Assembly (NCBI RefSeq): GCF_001443045.1
Contig: NZ_LKPJ01000024.1
Coordinates: 35,766 to 99,765, forward strand
DNA from: Burkholderia ambifaria
GTDB lineage: Bacteria; Pseudomonadota; Gammaproteobacteria; Burkholderiales; Burkholderiaceae
Length of the DNA stretch: 64,000 nucleotides
Direction: 5' to 3'
How positions within the stretch are numbered: position 1 is the stretch's first letter; each line of letters starts with the position of its first letter. The notes under the pieces are model-generated. The model was given only the letters and a program-made list of their open reading frames with translations. It searched no databases and had not been told where the DNA came from. Below are positions 37,003 through 46,448 of the stretch, one piece after another. The position numbers and the translations under genes were made by a program.

Positions 37003-37284
37003 ATGCGTTGCGCCGCCCTCGTCGTCCTATGTGCCGCCACCTTCGTCGCCGCCTGCAGCGACGACGCGCCGCACGACGCGCCCGCGACCGACGCCTCGCA
37101 GCAGGCCGGCGCATCGTCCGGCTCCGCGAGCGCGTTCAACAGCGACGCAGGCGCGAACGCCGCCGCGTCCGATGCCGCGCCGCTCGCACCGCCCGTCGTC
37201 CACTATCCGCCCGACGATGACGACGACGCCAAAACCGCGGCGAACGCGGGCGCGTCCGGCGTCGCCGCATCGTCGCCGCACTGA
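37003..37284 (+). CDS. Small acidic lipoprotein
   Basis: A 93-residue protein with a lipobox (TFVAAC, Cys about residue 18) and a low-complexity Ala/Ser/Asp-rich body including DDDDD near residue 70. GGAGAGAAGTC precedes the ATG. The Ala-biased tail should be disordered and membrane-anchored. It is 51 bp upstream of the phospholipase C gene on the same strand, so a joint transcript is plausible; no homologue with known function is recognised. Confidence 0.7.
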   Translation: MRCAALVVLCAATFVAACSDDAPHDAPATDASQQAGASSGSASAFNSDAGANAAASDAAPLAPPVVHYPPDDDDDAKTAANAGASGVAASSPH

Positions 37285-37335
37285 TCCCGCCGCACCTGTT
37301 CCCGCCCCCCGATCGCAGAACCGAGGTGAAATAAC

Positions 37336-39456
37336 ATGACGTCATCCAGCCGCCGCCGTTTCCTGCATACCGTCGCACAATCCGCGGGCGCGGCCGTCGC
37401 GCTCAACGCGTTCCCCGAATCGATCCGACGCGCGCTCGCGATTCCGGCCGCGCGCGGCACCGGCACGATCCGCGATGTCGAGCACATCGTCGTGTTCATG
37501 CAGGAAAACCGCTCGTTCGACCATTACTTCGGGCACCTGCGCGGCGTACGCGGCTACAACGACCGCTTCCCGATCCCGCTGCCGAACGGCAAGCCGGTGT
37601 GGTGCCAGCCGTCGAAGGAAGACCCGGCGAAACCCGTGCTGCCGTTCCGGCTCGACACGAAGACGACCAGTGCGCAGTGCCTCGGCGCGCTCGACCACTC
37701 GTGGGCGAAGACCCACGCGGCGATCGACGGCGGCCGCTACGACCAGTGGCCCGCGAACAAGACCGACATGACGATGGGCTATCACGTGCGCGAGGACATC
37801 CCGTTCCACTACGCGCTCGCCGATGCGTTCACCGTGTGCGACAACTATTTCTGCTCGCTGCCGGGCCCGACGCACCCGAACCGTTCGTACCTGATGACGG
37901 GGACGGTCGACCCGACCGGCAAGTTCGGCGGCCCGCTGCTCGACAACGCCGACTACGTCGACGGCGACCTGCCGCCCGCGTATCAGCTGCTGTCGTGGAC
38001 GACCTTCCCCGAGCGGCTCGAGGCGCACGGCGTGTCGTGGCAGATCTACCAGCAGGGGCTGACATGGGCCGACCCGTACAACGGCAACTACGGCACGAAC
38101 ATCCTGCAGAACTTCACGAACTTCATCAACGCGAAGCCGGGCTCGTCGCTGTACCAGCGCGCGCAGACGGTGCGCACGCTCGACAACCTGAAGGACGACG
38201 TGATCAACGACCGGCTGCCGCAGGTGTCGTGGCTGCTGCCGCCCGCCGTGTTCTCCGAGCATCCGAAATACACGCCCGCGTACGGCGCGAACTACACGTC
38301 GCAGATCCTCGACGCGCTGACGTCGAATCCGGACGTGTGGGCGAAGACCGTGCTCTTCATCATGTACGACGAGAACGACGGCTTCTTCGATCACGTCGTG
38401 CCGCCGCAGCCGCCGACATCCGCCGCGCAGGGCGCATCGACCGTGACGACCGACGGCGAGCTGCACACCGTCGTGAACCCCGGCCGCGGCGGCAGCTACA
38501 CCGCCGACGGGCTGCCGTACGGCCTCGGGCCGCGCGTGCCGATGACGGTCGTGTCGCCGTGGTCGAAAGGCGGCTTCGTGTGCTCGCAGGTGTTCGACCA
38601 CACGTCGGTGCTCCGCTTCATCGGCGAGCGCTTCGGCGTCGACGAGCCGAACATCACGCCGTGGCGCCGGAGCGTCTGCGGCGACCTCACCGCCGCGTTC
38701 GACTTCCGCTCGTCCGACGCCTCGTTCCCGTCGCTGCCCGATACGAGCCAGTACCGTTCGATCGCCGACCAGCAATGCACGTCGCAACCGGCGCCGACGG
38801 TGCCCGCGACGCCGTCGCCGATCGACCCGCAGGAACCCGGCGTGCGGCCGGCGCGCGCGCTGCCTTACGAGCTGCATGTGAACGCGAGCATCTACGGCGG
38901 CAACACGCTGCGCATCGAGTTCGCGAACCGCGGCAACCAGGGCGCGCACTTCCAGGTGTACGCGACGAACCGCACCGACGGCCCGTGGCGCTACACGGTC
39001 AGTGCGCGCCGCGTACTGCACGCGGACTTCGACCTGACGGAAACGAACGGCGTGTATGCGTTCTCGGTGTACGGGCCGAACGGTTTCGTGCGCATGTTCG
39101 CGGGCAACGTGTCGGCCGCGGCCGCGCACCGCCGCAACCACGCGCAGCCGGAGGTCAAGGCCGGCTACGACATCGCGAACGGCAACCTGTACCTGAAGCT
39201 GCGCAACCACGGCGCGGGTCACGTCACGCTGACGCTGGCCGACAACGCGTACGGCGCGCCCGCGCGCCACGTGACGCTGCACGGCGGCGACGAACATGTC
39301 GAGCAATGGGCGCTCGCGTCGAGCCACCACTGGTATGACGTTACGGTGAGCGACGGCGCGAACGGCACGTTCTCGCGCCGCTTCGCGGGCCACGTCGAGA
39401 ACGGCCGGTCGAGCTACTCCGATCCGGCCGCGGTGCACCCCGTCTCCGCGTCGTAA
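37336..39456 (+). CDS. Phosphocholine-specific phospholipase C
   Basis: A 706-residue secreted enzyme of the PlcH/PlcN family hydrolysing phosphatidylcholine or related lipids. Tat signal SSRRRFLHTVAQSAGAA at the N-terminus, and the catalytic start HIVVFMQENRSFDHYFGHLRGVRGYNDRF. The AcpA/PLC-fold core contains FTVCDNYFCSLPGPTHPNRSYLMTG. Two C-terminal DUF756-type beta domains (about 510-600 and 610-700) carry AFSVYGPNGFVRMFAGN and its partial repeat. No phosphatase or choline genes adjoin; exported folded via Tat then across the outer membrane. Confidence 0.95.
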   Translation: MTSSSRRRFLHTVAQSAGAAVALNAFPESIRRALAIPAARGTGTIRDVEHIVVFMQENRSFDHYFGHLRGVRGYNDRFPIPLPNGKPVWCQPSKEDPAKPVLPFRLDTKTTSAQCLGALDHSWAKTHAAIDGGRYDQWPANKTDMTMGYHVREDIPFHYALADAFTVCDNYFCSLPGPTHPNRSYLMTGTVDPTGKFGGPLLDNADYVDGDLPPAYQLLSWTTFPERLEAHGVSWQIYQQGLTWADPYNGNYGTNILQNFTNFINAKPGSSLYQRAQTVRTLDNLKDDVINDRLPQVSWLLPPAVFSEHPKYTPAYGANYTSQILDALTSNPDVWAKTVLFIMYDENDGFFDHVVPPQPPTSAAQGASTVTTDGELHTVVNPGRGGSYTADGLPYGLGPRVPMTVVSPWSKGGFVCSQVFDHTSVLRFIGERFGVDEPNITPWRRSVCGDLTAAFDFRSSDASFPSLPDTSQYRSIADQQCTSQPAPTVPATPSPIDPQEPGVRPARALPYELHVNASIYGGNTLRIEFANRGNQGAHFQVYATNRTDGPWRYTVSARRVLHADFDLTETNGVYAFSVYGPNGFVRMFAGNVSAAAAHRRNHAQPEVKAGYDIANGNLYLKLRNHGAGHVTLTLADNAYGAPARHVTLHGGDEHVEQWALASSHHWYDVTVSDGANGTFSRRFAGHVENGRSSYSDPAAVHPVSAS

Positions 39457-39510
39457 GCGCGGCGGCACGACGGCGCGCGGCAGCCGCCGCGCAGCGCGTG
39501 CCCGTGAACG

Positions 39511-40134
39511 TCAGATCGCGTGCGCGAGCGCGCGGTCGACGCGCGCGGCGTCGAAGCCGTCGTCCGCGTCGCGAAAGCGCAGCGGCGCCGCGCAATGCAC
39601 CAGCGTGTCGATGAAATACTTCGCGCGCGGCCACGGCCCGAAGCCGGCCGCGGTATTGATGTGTCCCGCATCGCCGAGGTTCACGAACGCGCTGCCGAGC
39701 CGCTGCGCAAGCGTGCGCGCATCGGCGAGCGGCATCCACGGATCGGTCTCGCTGCCGATCACGATCGACGGCACCGCGAGCCGGCGCGCGTCGAACGGCC
39801 CGGCAAACGCGAATTTCTGCGGACTGGCCGGTGCGGCGAGCAGCACGCCCGCGACGTCGGCCGCCTGCGGCCATTGCGCGAGCGCATGCGCGGCCGCGAG
39901 GCAGCCGAAGCTGTGCGCGGCCAGCACGAACGGGCCGCGCTCGCGGTCGAGCAGCGCGCGCACCGACTGCGCCCAGCGTGCCAGATCGGGAGCGTCCCAG
40001 TCGGCCTGTTCGACCCGCAGCGAACGCGGGAACTGCCGCTCCAGCCAGGTCTGCCAGTGGGCGCCTTCGCTGCCGTGCAGGCCCGGAACGGTCACGAGCC
40101 GCGGCGGCCACGCCGATTTGCTGCATGCGCGCAT
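39511..40134 (-). CDS. RBBP9/YdeN-family alpha/beta hydrolase
   Basis: A 207-residue serine hydrolase. Nucleophile Ser75 in AAHSFG, Asp in SETDPWM and His in GDAGHINTAAGFGPWP complete the triad. LVTVPGLHGSEGAHWQTWLE is a family hallmark. The ATG at 40134 has GAGGG four bases upstream; the longer open frame is a shadow. Substrate unknown. Confidence 0.88.
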   Translation of the reverse strand: MRACSKSAWPPRLVTVPGLHGSEGAHWQTWLERQFPRSLRVEQADWDAPDLARWAQSVRALLDRERGPFVLAAHSFGCLAAAHALAQWPQAADVAGVLLAAPASPQKFAFAGPFDARRLAVPSIVIGSETDPWMPLADARTLAQRLGSAFVNLGDAGHINTAAGFGPWPRAKYFIDTLVHCAAPLRFRDADDGFDAARVDRALAHAI

Positions 40135-40417
40135 GATTGCCCTCGCTTGCTTTGCTTGGAGACGAGGTTCGATTGTGGCGCGCCGCCCTCGGCGGCCGAA
40201 CCAATATTTCGTGCTTTGCTTTTGAGCGGGACGGCCATCCGGGGACGGCCACCGGGTACAGCCACCGGGGCAGCCCCCGCCGCAGGCCGCACGGCGCGGG
40301 CCGGCGGCCTCGCGGCGGCGCAATGCGCCGCGAAACCGTAGAATGTGGGCTTCCCGCTTGCCATGCATCGGATCGAACCCGGCCGCCGCGCCGGTTCCGA
40401 TCGACAGGAGACGCCCG

Positions 40418-40855
40418 ATGTCCGCTACGCCCGCCGGCGCGCTGCGCCCGTTCCATCTCGCCTTTCCCGTGTCGAGCCTCGCCGACGCGCGCGCGTTCTA
40501 CGGCGGCCTGCTCGGCTGCCCGGAGGGCCGCAGCTCGGAGCACTGGGTCGACTTCGACTTCTTCGGCCACCAGCTCGTCGCGCACCTTGCGCCGCACGAG
40601 ACCGGCGCAAGCGCGGTGAACCCGGTCGACGGCGACGACGTGCCCGTGCGCCATTTCGGCGTCGTGCTGTCGATGGACGAATGGCATGCGCTCGCCGACA
40701 AACTGAAGGCCGCGCAGACGCGCTTCGTGATCGAGCCGCACATCCGCTTCAAGGGCGAGGTCGGCGAACAGGCGACGATGTTCTTCCTCGATCCGTGCGG
40801 CAACGCGCTCGAGTTCAAGGCGTTCGCCGACATCGGCCAGCTGTTCGCGAAGTAA
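40418..40855 (+). CDS. Glyoxalase/VOC-superfamily protein
   Basis: A 145-residue vicinal-oxygen-chelate fold protein (FHLAFPVSSLADARAFYGGLLGCPEGR, HWVDFDFFGHQLVAHLAP, FFLDPCGNALEFKAF). Metal ligands fit the His in FHLAFPV and the Glu in ALEFK. AGGAG precedes the ATG. It ends 4 bp before ghrA, so the two are a likely operon for 2-oxo or hydroxy acid handling. Confidence 0.9.
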   Translation: MSATPAGALRPFHLAFPVSSLADARAFYGGLLGCPEGRSSEHWVDFDFFGHQLVAHLAPHETGASAVNPVDGDDVPVRHFGVVLSMDEWHALADKLKAAQTRFVIEPHIRFKGEVGEQATMFFLDPCGNALEFKAFADIGQLFAK

Positions 40856-40859
40856 GCGC

Positions 40860-41801
40860 ATGAAGATCCTGTTCTACTCGCCGCACCAGGAAGCCGGCGC
40901 ATGGCGCGACGCGATCGCGCAGGCGCTGCCCGAGGCCGAGCTGCGCGCGTGGCAACCGGGCGACACGGCCGCCGCCGACTACGCGCTCGTATGGCGCGCG
41001 CCGCGCGAGCTGTTCGCGCCGCGCGACGGGCTGCGCGCGATCTTCAATCTCGGCGCGGGCGTCGACGCGCTGCTCGCGCTCAACCGCGCGCATCCCGGCA
41101 CGCTGCCGCGCGACGTGCCGCTGGTGCGCCTCGAGGATTCGGGCATGGCGCAGCAGATGATCGAATACGTGACGCACGCGGTGCTGCGCTACCTGCGCCG
41201 CTTCGACGAATACGAAGCGCTGCAGCACGAGCGCCGCTGGACAGTGCTCGAACCGCATCCGCGCGCGCGCTTCACCGTCGCGGTGCTCGGCCTCGGCGTG
41301 CTCGGCGCGCAGGTCGCGCGCTCGCTTGCCGCGCTCGGGCTGCCGGTGCGCGGCTACAGCCGCAGCCCGAAGCAGCTCGACGGTATCGAAACCTTCGCGG
41401 GCGGCGATGCGTTCGACGCGTGCATCGACGGCGCGAAGGTGCTCGTGAACCTGCTGCCGAGCACGCGCGATACCGACGGGATCCTGTCGGCACGGACCTT
41501 CGCCAGGCTCGCGCCGGGCGCGTACGTGGTGAACGTCGCACGCGGCGCGCATCTCGTCGAAGCCGACCTGCTCGATGCGCTCGCGAGCGGCCAGGTCGCC
41601 GCGGCGACGCTCGACGTGTTCCAGCACGAGCCGCTGCCGGCCGATCATCCGTTCTGGCACGCGCCGCGCATCACGATCACGCCGCACAGCTCGGCCGAGA
41701 CGCTGCGCGACGAAGCCGTCGAGCAGATCGCCGGCAAGATTCGCGCATTCGAGCGCGGCGAGCGTATCGGCGGCATCGTCGACTACGCGCGCGGCTACTG
41801 A
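40860..41801 (+). CDS. ghrA: Glyoxylate/hydroxypyruvate reductase
   Basis: A 313-residue D-2-hydroxyacid dehydrogenase. NAD(P) motif VLGLGVLGAQVARSL, the catalytic Arg in NVARGAHLVE, Glu in FQHEPLP, and His in ITPHSS. It has the GhrA subfamily length and Met-Lys-Ile-Leu-Phe start. Reduces glyoxylate to glycolate or hydroxypyruvate to glycerate. Followed 30 bp later by the HMG-CoA lyase gene. Confidence 0.92.
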   Translation: MKILFYSPHQEAGAWRDAIAQALPEAELRAWQPGDTAAADYALVWRAPRELFAPRDGLRAIFNLGAGVDALLALNRAHPGTLPRDVPLVRLEDSGMAQQMIEYVTHAVLRYLRRFDEYEALQHERRWTVLEPHPRARFTVAVLGLGVLGAQVARSLAALGLPVRGYSRSPKQLDGIETFAGGDAFDACIDGAKVLVNLLPSTRDTDGILSARTFARLAPGAYVVNVARGAHLVEADLLDALASGQVAAATLDVFQHEPLPADHPFWHAPRITITPHSSAETLRDEAVEQIAGKIRAFERGERIGGIVDYARGY

Positions 41802-41831
41802 ATTCCGCCCTACACAAAACTGGAGACAACC

Positions 41832-42764
41832 ATGACGTTCCCCACCGCCGTCAAGATCGTCGAAGTCGGCCCGCGCGACGGGCTGCAGAACGAAAAGACC
41901 TTCGTGCCGACCGACGTGAAGATCGCGCTCGTCGACCGGCTGTCGCGCGCCGGTTTCCGCAATATCGAGGCCGCGTCGTTCGTGTCGCCGAAATGGGTGC
42001 CGCAGATGGCCGACGGCGCGGACGTGATGGCCGGCATCGAGCGTCGCGCGGGCACCGTGTACTCGGTGCTCACGCCGAACCTGAAGGGCTTCGAGAACGC
42101 GCTCGCCGCACGCGCCGACGAAGTGGTGATCTTCGGCGCGGCGAGCGAGGCGTTCTCGCAGCGCAACATCAACTGCAGCATCGCCGAGAGCATCGCGCGC
42201 TTCGAGCCGGTCGCGAAGGCCGCGAAAGATGCCGGCCTGCGGCTGCGCGGCAGCGTGTCGTGCACGCTCGGCTGCCCGTACCAGGGCGAGGTGCCGGTCG
42301 CCTCGGTCGTCGACGTGGTCGAACGCTTCGCCGCGCTCGGCTGCGACGAGATCGACATCGCCGACACGATCGGCGTCGGCACGCCGAAGCGCACGCGCGA
42401 AGTGCTCGCGGCCGTCACGCGCGTATTCCCGCGTGAACGGCTGTCGGGCCACTTCCACGACACCTACGGCCAGGCGCTCGCGAACATCTACGCGGCGCTG
42501 TTCGAAGGGATCGAGATCTTCCACGCGTCGGTCGCGGGCCTCGGCGGCTGTCCGTACGCGAAGGGTGCGACCGGCAACGTCGCGACCGAGGACGTGCTGT
42601 ACCTGATGCAGGGCCTCGGCATCGACACCGGCATCGACCTCGCGCAGGTGGTCGCCGCCGGCGACTTCATCTCGAACGCGATCGGCCGCGCGAACGTGTC
42701 GCGCGCCGGTCGCGCGTTGCTCGCCAAGGCGCAGAGCGCGGCCGACGCGCCGAGCTGCGTCTGA
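41832..42764 (+). CDS. Hydroxymethylglutaryl-CoA lyase
   Basis: A 310-residue TIM-barrel lyase splitting HMG-CoA to acetoacetate and acetyl-CoA in leucine catabolism. VEVGPRDGLQNE (Arg/Asp), ASFVSPKWVPQMAD, HFHDTYGQALANI, and the signature loop GLGGCPYAKGATGNVATEDVLY with the catalytic Cys are all present. GGAGACAACC precedes the ATG. No other leucine-degradation genes are in view. Confidence 0.95.
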   Translation: MTFPTAVKIVEVGPRDGLQNEKTFVPTDVKIALVDRLSRAGFRNIEAASFVSPKWVPQMADGADVMAGIERRAGTVYSVLTPNLKGFENALAARADEVVIFGAASEAFSQRNINCSIAESIARFEPVAKAAKDAGLRLRGSVSCTLGCPYQGEVPVASVVDVVERFAALGCDEIDIADTIGVGTPKRTREVLAAVTRVFPRERLSGHFHDTYGQALANIYAALFEGIEIFHASVAGLGGCPYAKGATGNVATEDVLYLMQGLGIDTGIDLAQVVAAGDFISNAIGRANVSRAGRALLAKAQSAADAPSCV

Positions 42765-42786
42765 CCCGACATTGACGGATTACTCC

Positions 42787-43293
42787 ATGACGACACCCGC
42801 TTCATTCGACGCTCTCCCCGATTCCGCGCGACGCGTCGCGCTGCTGCTGCGCGAACGCGGGCATGAGAAAGGGATCGTGATGCTCGCCGAGACCGGCAAG
42901 ACCTCCGCCGAGGCCGCGGCCGGACTCGGCTGCTCGGTCGCGCAGATCGCGAAGTCGATCCTGTTTCGCCGTGAATCGGACGGCCTGCCGGTACTCGTCG
43001 TCGCAAGCGGCACGAACCGCGTCGACGAGAAGAAGGTCGCCGCCCAGGTCGGCACGGTCGGCCGCGCCGATGCGAAGTTCGTGCGCGACAACACCGGCTA
43101 CGCGATCGGCGGCGTCTGCCCGATCGGTCACCTCGTCGAACCGGTCACGCTGATCGACGCCGACCTCCTCGCGCTCGACAGCCTGTGGGCAGCCGCCGGC
43201 CATCCGCACGCGGTGTTCAACCTGTCGCCGCAGGAGCTCGTCACGCTGACGGGCGCGCCGGTCGCCGACATCGCGCTGCGCAACGACGCATGA
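42787..43293 (+). CDS. YbaK/EbsC-type Cys-tRNA or prolyl-tRNA editing deacylase
   Basis: A 168-residue INS-domain protein removing mischarged amino acids from tRNA. LGCSVAQIAKSILFR with the conserved Lys, VVASGTNRVDEKKVA, and GYAIGGVCPIGH are present. The ATG overlaps a weaker upstream open frame. Its stop overlaps the DUF1289 ATG (ATGA), coupling the two. Confidence 0.9.
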   Translation: MTTPASFDALPDSARRVALLLRERGHEKGIVMLAETGKTSAEAAAGLGCSVAQIAKSILFRRESDGLPVLVVASGTNRVDEKKVAAQVGTVGRADAKFVRDNTGYAIGGVCPIGHLVEPVTLIDADLLALDSLWAAAGHPHAVFNLSPQELVTLTGAPVADIALRNDA

Positions 43294-43496
43294 GCGCCGT
43301 GCCGGTATCGGTCGGGACGGTCGCGTCGCCGTGCACCGACGTATGCAGGATCGACCCGCGTACCGACTGGTGCGCGGGCTGTCTGCGCACGCGCGACGAG
43401 ATCAAGGGATGGCGCGCGTCGGACGACGACGCGAGACGCGCGTTGCTGGCGCGGCTCGACGCGCGGCGGCGCCTGCTCGCCAGGAGCGGCGCATAA
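43290..43496 (+). CDS. DUF1289 family protein
   Basis: A 68-residue protein with the motif SPCTDVCRIDPRTDWCAGCLRTRDEIKGW, a Cys pattern expected to bind metal or an Fe-S cluster. The ATGA overlap with the YbaK gene fixes the start. Function unknown; in many proteobacteria this short protein sits downstream of the same deacylase. Confidence 0.85.
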   Translation: MSAVPVSVGTVASPCTDVCRIDPRTDWCAGCLRTRDEIKGWRASDDDARRALLARLDARRRLLARSGA

Positions 43497-43530
43497 AAAA
43501 ATGCCGTTCGGCCTGTCTGGCGAACGGCAT
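43495..43530 (-). terminator. Hairpin with T-run on the minus strand
   Basis: ATGCCGTTCG (43501-43510) and CGAACGGCAT (43521-43530), a perfect 10-bp stem. The adjacent A-run (43495-43500) reads as a T-run on the minus strand, ending leftward transcripts that come from the DMT gene about 200 bp away. Confidence 0.75.
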
Positions 43531-43728
43531 GAGATCGGAATCCTGTGAACGTGATCAACGTCACAGCCTGCATCATACGAGCGACGCTGCAGCATCGCAT
43601 CGGGTGTTTCCCTACAACTTCTTACAGCATGTTTCGTGCGCAATCGGCGTTCCCGGATGCGGCGCTGACGGGCGTCGGCGCCGAGCCGCACGGCAGGCCG
43701 TAGCGGCAAGCCGAATCGCACGACCGTT

Positions 43729-44634
43729 TCAGTTGCCGACCGCCGCGCGGCGCGCGGGCACGATGCGCCAGCCGAGGTTCACGCCGGCCGCCGCGAGCAG
43801 GATCAGGAGCGCGCCGAGCACCTGCGTCCACGCGAGCGTCTGCCCGAACGCGACGCGATCGACGATGATCGCGACGACCGGATAGACGAACGACAGTGCG
43901 CCCGTCATCGCGACCGGCAGCTTCTGGATCGCACCGTACAGCAGCACATACATCAGACCGGTGTTCACGACGCCGAGCACGACGAGATCGAGCCACTGCG
44001 CGGCCGTCGCGGGCAGCGTGCCGAAGTGCGCGAACGGCGCGAGCAGCACAATGCCCAGGCCGGCCTGCAGCAGCGCGAGCAGATGCGGCGGCGTGCCCTT
44101 CAGGTGCTTCGTGACGATCGACGACACGGCGTACAGGAATGCCGCGCCCAGCGACAGCGCGACGCCTTCGAGATATTCGCCGGGTACCGCGAGCACCGCC
44201 GGCTCGACCCGCACCACGCACACGAGCCCGATGAAGGCGAGCGCGAGCCACGCGATCGTCGAGGCGCCGACCCGTTCGCGGAACACGATCGCGCCGAGCG
44301 CAACGAGCATGAACGGCTGCGTGTTGTACACGGCGGTCGCCATCGAGATCGACGCGCGCGAATACGCGGCGAACAGCAGCAGCCAGTTCGCGACGATCGC
44401 GACGCTGCCGAGCGTCGCGAGCGCGAGCATGCGCGGCGAAAACAATGCGCGGCGCAGGAAGCCGAGCGCCGCACAGACGATCGCGAGCGTCGCGGCGCCG
44501 AACAGGCAGCGGAAGAACACGACGTTGGTAAGCGGTTGCTGCGACGACATCACGAGCCAGCCGATCGTGCCGGACATCATCATCGCGACGACCATCTCGG
44601 CGGCACCGCGGCGGATTTCGTTCGAGGCCATCAT
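43729..44634 (-). CDS. EamA/DMT family transporter
   Basis: A 301-residue inner-membrane drug/metabolite exporter with ten hydrophobic segments in two EamA halves (FRCLFGAATLAIVCAALGF; GALSFVYPVVAIIVDRVAFGQTLAWTQVLGALLILLAA). The GGAG upstream fits either of two adjacent ATGs (44634, 44631). Diverges from the Lrp regulator by 110 bp, a common arrangement for amino-acid exporters. Confidence 0.88.
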   Translation of the reverse strand: MMASNEIRRGAAEMVVAMMMSGTIGWLVMSSQQPLTNVVFFRCLFGAATLAIVCAALGFLRRALFSPRMLALATLGSVAIVANWLLLFAAYSRASISMATAVYNTQPFMLVALGAIVFRERVGASTIAWLALAFIGLVCVVRVEPAVLAVPGEYLEGVALSLGAAFLYAVSSIVTKHLKGTPPHLLALLQAGLGIVLLAPFAHFGTLPATAAQWLDLVVLGVVNTGLMYVLLYGAIQKLPVAMTGALSFVYPVVAIIVDRVAFGQTLAWTQVLGALLILLAAAGVNLGWRIVPARRAAVGN

Positions 44635-44744
44635 GGACTCCGTTTGACGAGAGGAGATGACTTCGATTCTAGGAACTTGCTTTCCGCGCATCCACGACTA
44701 AACTGAAGCGAAACAATCGATTCACCTTCGAAAGCAAAGCGATC

Positions 44745-45236
44745 ATGTCGAAACGCCTTTCCCCGCCCGCCGTCGCGTCGCTGGACGCGACCGACCGCGC
44801 GATCCTCGCGGCGCTCGCCGAGGACGCGCGCATCGCCACCAGCGAACTGGCGCGGCAGATCGGGTTGTCGGCGCCCGCGACCGCCGACCGCGTGCGGCGG
44901 CTCGAAGCGCAGGGCGTGATCGCGGGCTTCACCGTCGAGCTCGACCCGCGCGCGCTCGGCTACACACTGCAGGCGATCGTCCGCGTGAAGCCGCTGCCGG
45001 GGCAGTTGCATCTCGTCGAGGAGGTGTTGCGGCGGATCCCGGAATTCGTCGAATGCGACAAGGTGACCGGCGAGGACTGCTTCATCTGCCGGCTCTACCT
45101 GCGCTCGATCGAGCACCTCGACGACATCCTGTCGAAGGTGACGGAGCGCGCGGAAACGAGCACGGCGATCGTGAAGTCGACGCCCGTGCCGCGCCGCCTG
45201 CCGCCCCTCGTCGAAGACGATGCCGCGCGCCGCTGA
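44745..45236 (+). CDS. Lrp/AsnC-family transcriptional regulator
   Basis: A 163-residue regulator. Winged HTH LDATDRAILAALAEDARIATSELARQIGLSAPATADRVRRLEAQGVI and RAM/ligand-binding domain (IPEFVECDKVTGEDCFICRLYLRSIEHLDDIL). Divergent to the DMT exporter, which it probably controls. Confidence 0.93.
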   Translation: MSKRLSPPAVASLDATDRAILAALAEDARIATSELARQIGLSAPATADRVRRLEAQGVIAGFTVELDPRALGYTLQAIVRVKPLPGQLHLVEEVLRRIPEFVECDKVTGEDCFICRLYLRSIEHLDDILSKVTERAETSTAIVKSTPVPRRLPPLVEDDAARR

Positions 45237-45272
45237 CCGTCGGCGCGCGCCACCCGCTGCGGCCAGCGCCGC

Positions 45273-46169
45273 TCACGCGGCCGCGTCGCGCGCTTCGAAG
45301 AACGCGAGCAGCTCGTCGATCAGCGCGACGGGCGCCTCTTCCGGAATGTAGTGCCCGCACGCGAGCGCGCGGCCGCTGACGTCGCGCGCGACGCGCCGCC
45401 ATTCGTCGAGCGGATCGAAGCAGCGGCCGACGATCCCGTTCTCGCCCCACAGCACGCGCAGCGGGCACGCGACCTTGTTGCCGCGCTCGAGATCCGCGCG
45501 GTCGTGTTCGAGATCGATCGTCGCCGACGCGCGGTAGTCCTCGCACATCGCATGCACGGCGCCCGGCTGCGCGAGCGCGGCGCGATACGCGGCGAGCGCT
45601 TCCGGCTCGAACGGCGCGAGCCCGGCGAAACGATTGCCCATCACGCGCTCGATGTATGCATCGGTGCGGCCTTCGATCAGCGTTTCGGGCAGCGGCGCCG
45701 GCTGGATCAGGAAGAACCAGTGGAAATACGCGGTCGCGAACGCACGATCGGTTTGCTCGTACATCGCGAGCGTCGGCGCGATGTCGAGCAGCATCATCCG
45801 CTCGACGGCCGCCGGATGATCGAGCGCGAGCCGGTGCGCGACGCGCGCGCCGCGATCGTGCGCGCATACGTGGAATTGCGCGAAGCCGAAATGCCGCATC
45901 ACGGCGACCTGGTCGGCCGCCATCGCGCGTTTCGAATACGGCGCGTGCTGCGCGTCGCTCGGCGGCTTGCCCGACGTGCCGTAGCCGCGCAGGTCGGTCG
46001 CGATCACCGTGAAGTGATTCGCGAGCGTCGCGGCGACGCGATGCCAGATCATGTGGGTCTGCGGATGGCCGTGCAGCAGCAGAAGCGGCGGCCCCGCGCC
46101 TCCTTTGACACCGAAGATGTCGGTGTCCTGCACCGTCACGCGAAACGGTACAAACGCGTCGAACGACAT
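45273..46169 (-). CDS. Fluoroacetate dehalogenase-like alpha/beta hydrolase
   Basis: A 298-residue haloacid-acting hydrolase. Nucleophile Asp105, Arg106 and Arg109 in CAHDRGAR parallel the FAcD D110/R111/R114 group. His-Trp in AYFHWFFL matches FAcD H155/W156, and the base His lies in ACGHYIPEEAP. The acid Asp in DYRASATIDLEHDRADLE fits. Fluoroacetate activity is a strong family inference, not proved. Cytosolic. The start MSFDAFVPF has GAAAG a few bases upstream. Confidence 0.85.
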   Translation of the reverse strand: MSFDAFVPFRVTVQDTDIFGVKGGAGPPLLLLHGHPQTHMIWHRVAATLANHFTVIATDLRGYGTSGKPPSDAQHAPYSKRAMAADQVAVMRHFGFAQFHVCAHDRGARVAHRLALDHPAAVERMMLLDIAPTLAMYEQTDRAFATAYFHWFFLIQPAPLPETLIEGRTDAYIERVMGNRFAGLAPFEPEALAAYRAALAQPGAVHAMCEDYRASATIDLEHDRADLERGNKVACPLRVLWGENGIVGRCFDPLDEWRRVARDVSGRALACGHYIPEEAPVALIDELLAFFEARDAAA

Positions 46170-46448
46170 GGTTTCTTTCTCGTTGGCTTGTTATGGCGGA
46201 TATTGTAGGAGCGCCCGGCCGACTGCTGCGCGCGGTAGATGCCCGAATGCGTAGAAAGAGAACACTCACTCGATTGTCGCCACACCGCGCAGCTTGCTAA
46301 GCTCGCGTAGAATCGCACGACCGTTCGTATCAATATGAACGCATCGCTGCGCCGCTACACTCGAAGCACCGTTCGACCGCCAAGCATGCATGCCGGCGCC
46401 GGCGCGATCGCGCCGGGTCCGGCCGCCCCTCGAGACTGGAGACATCAC

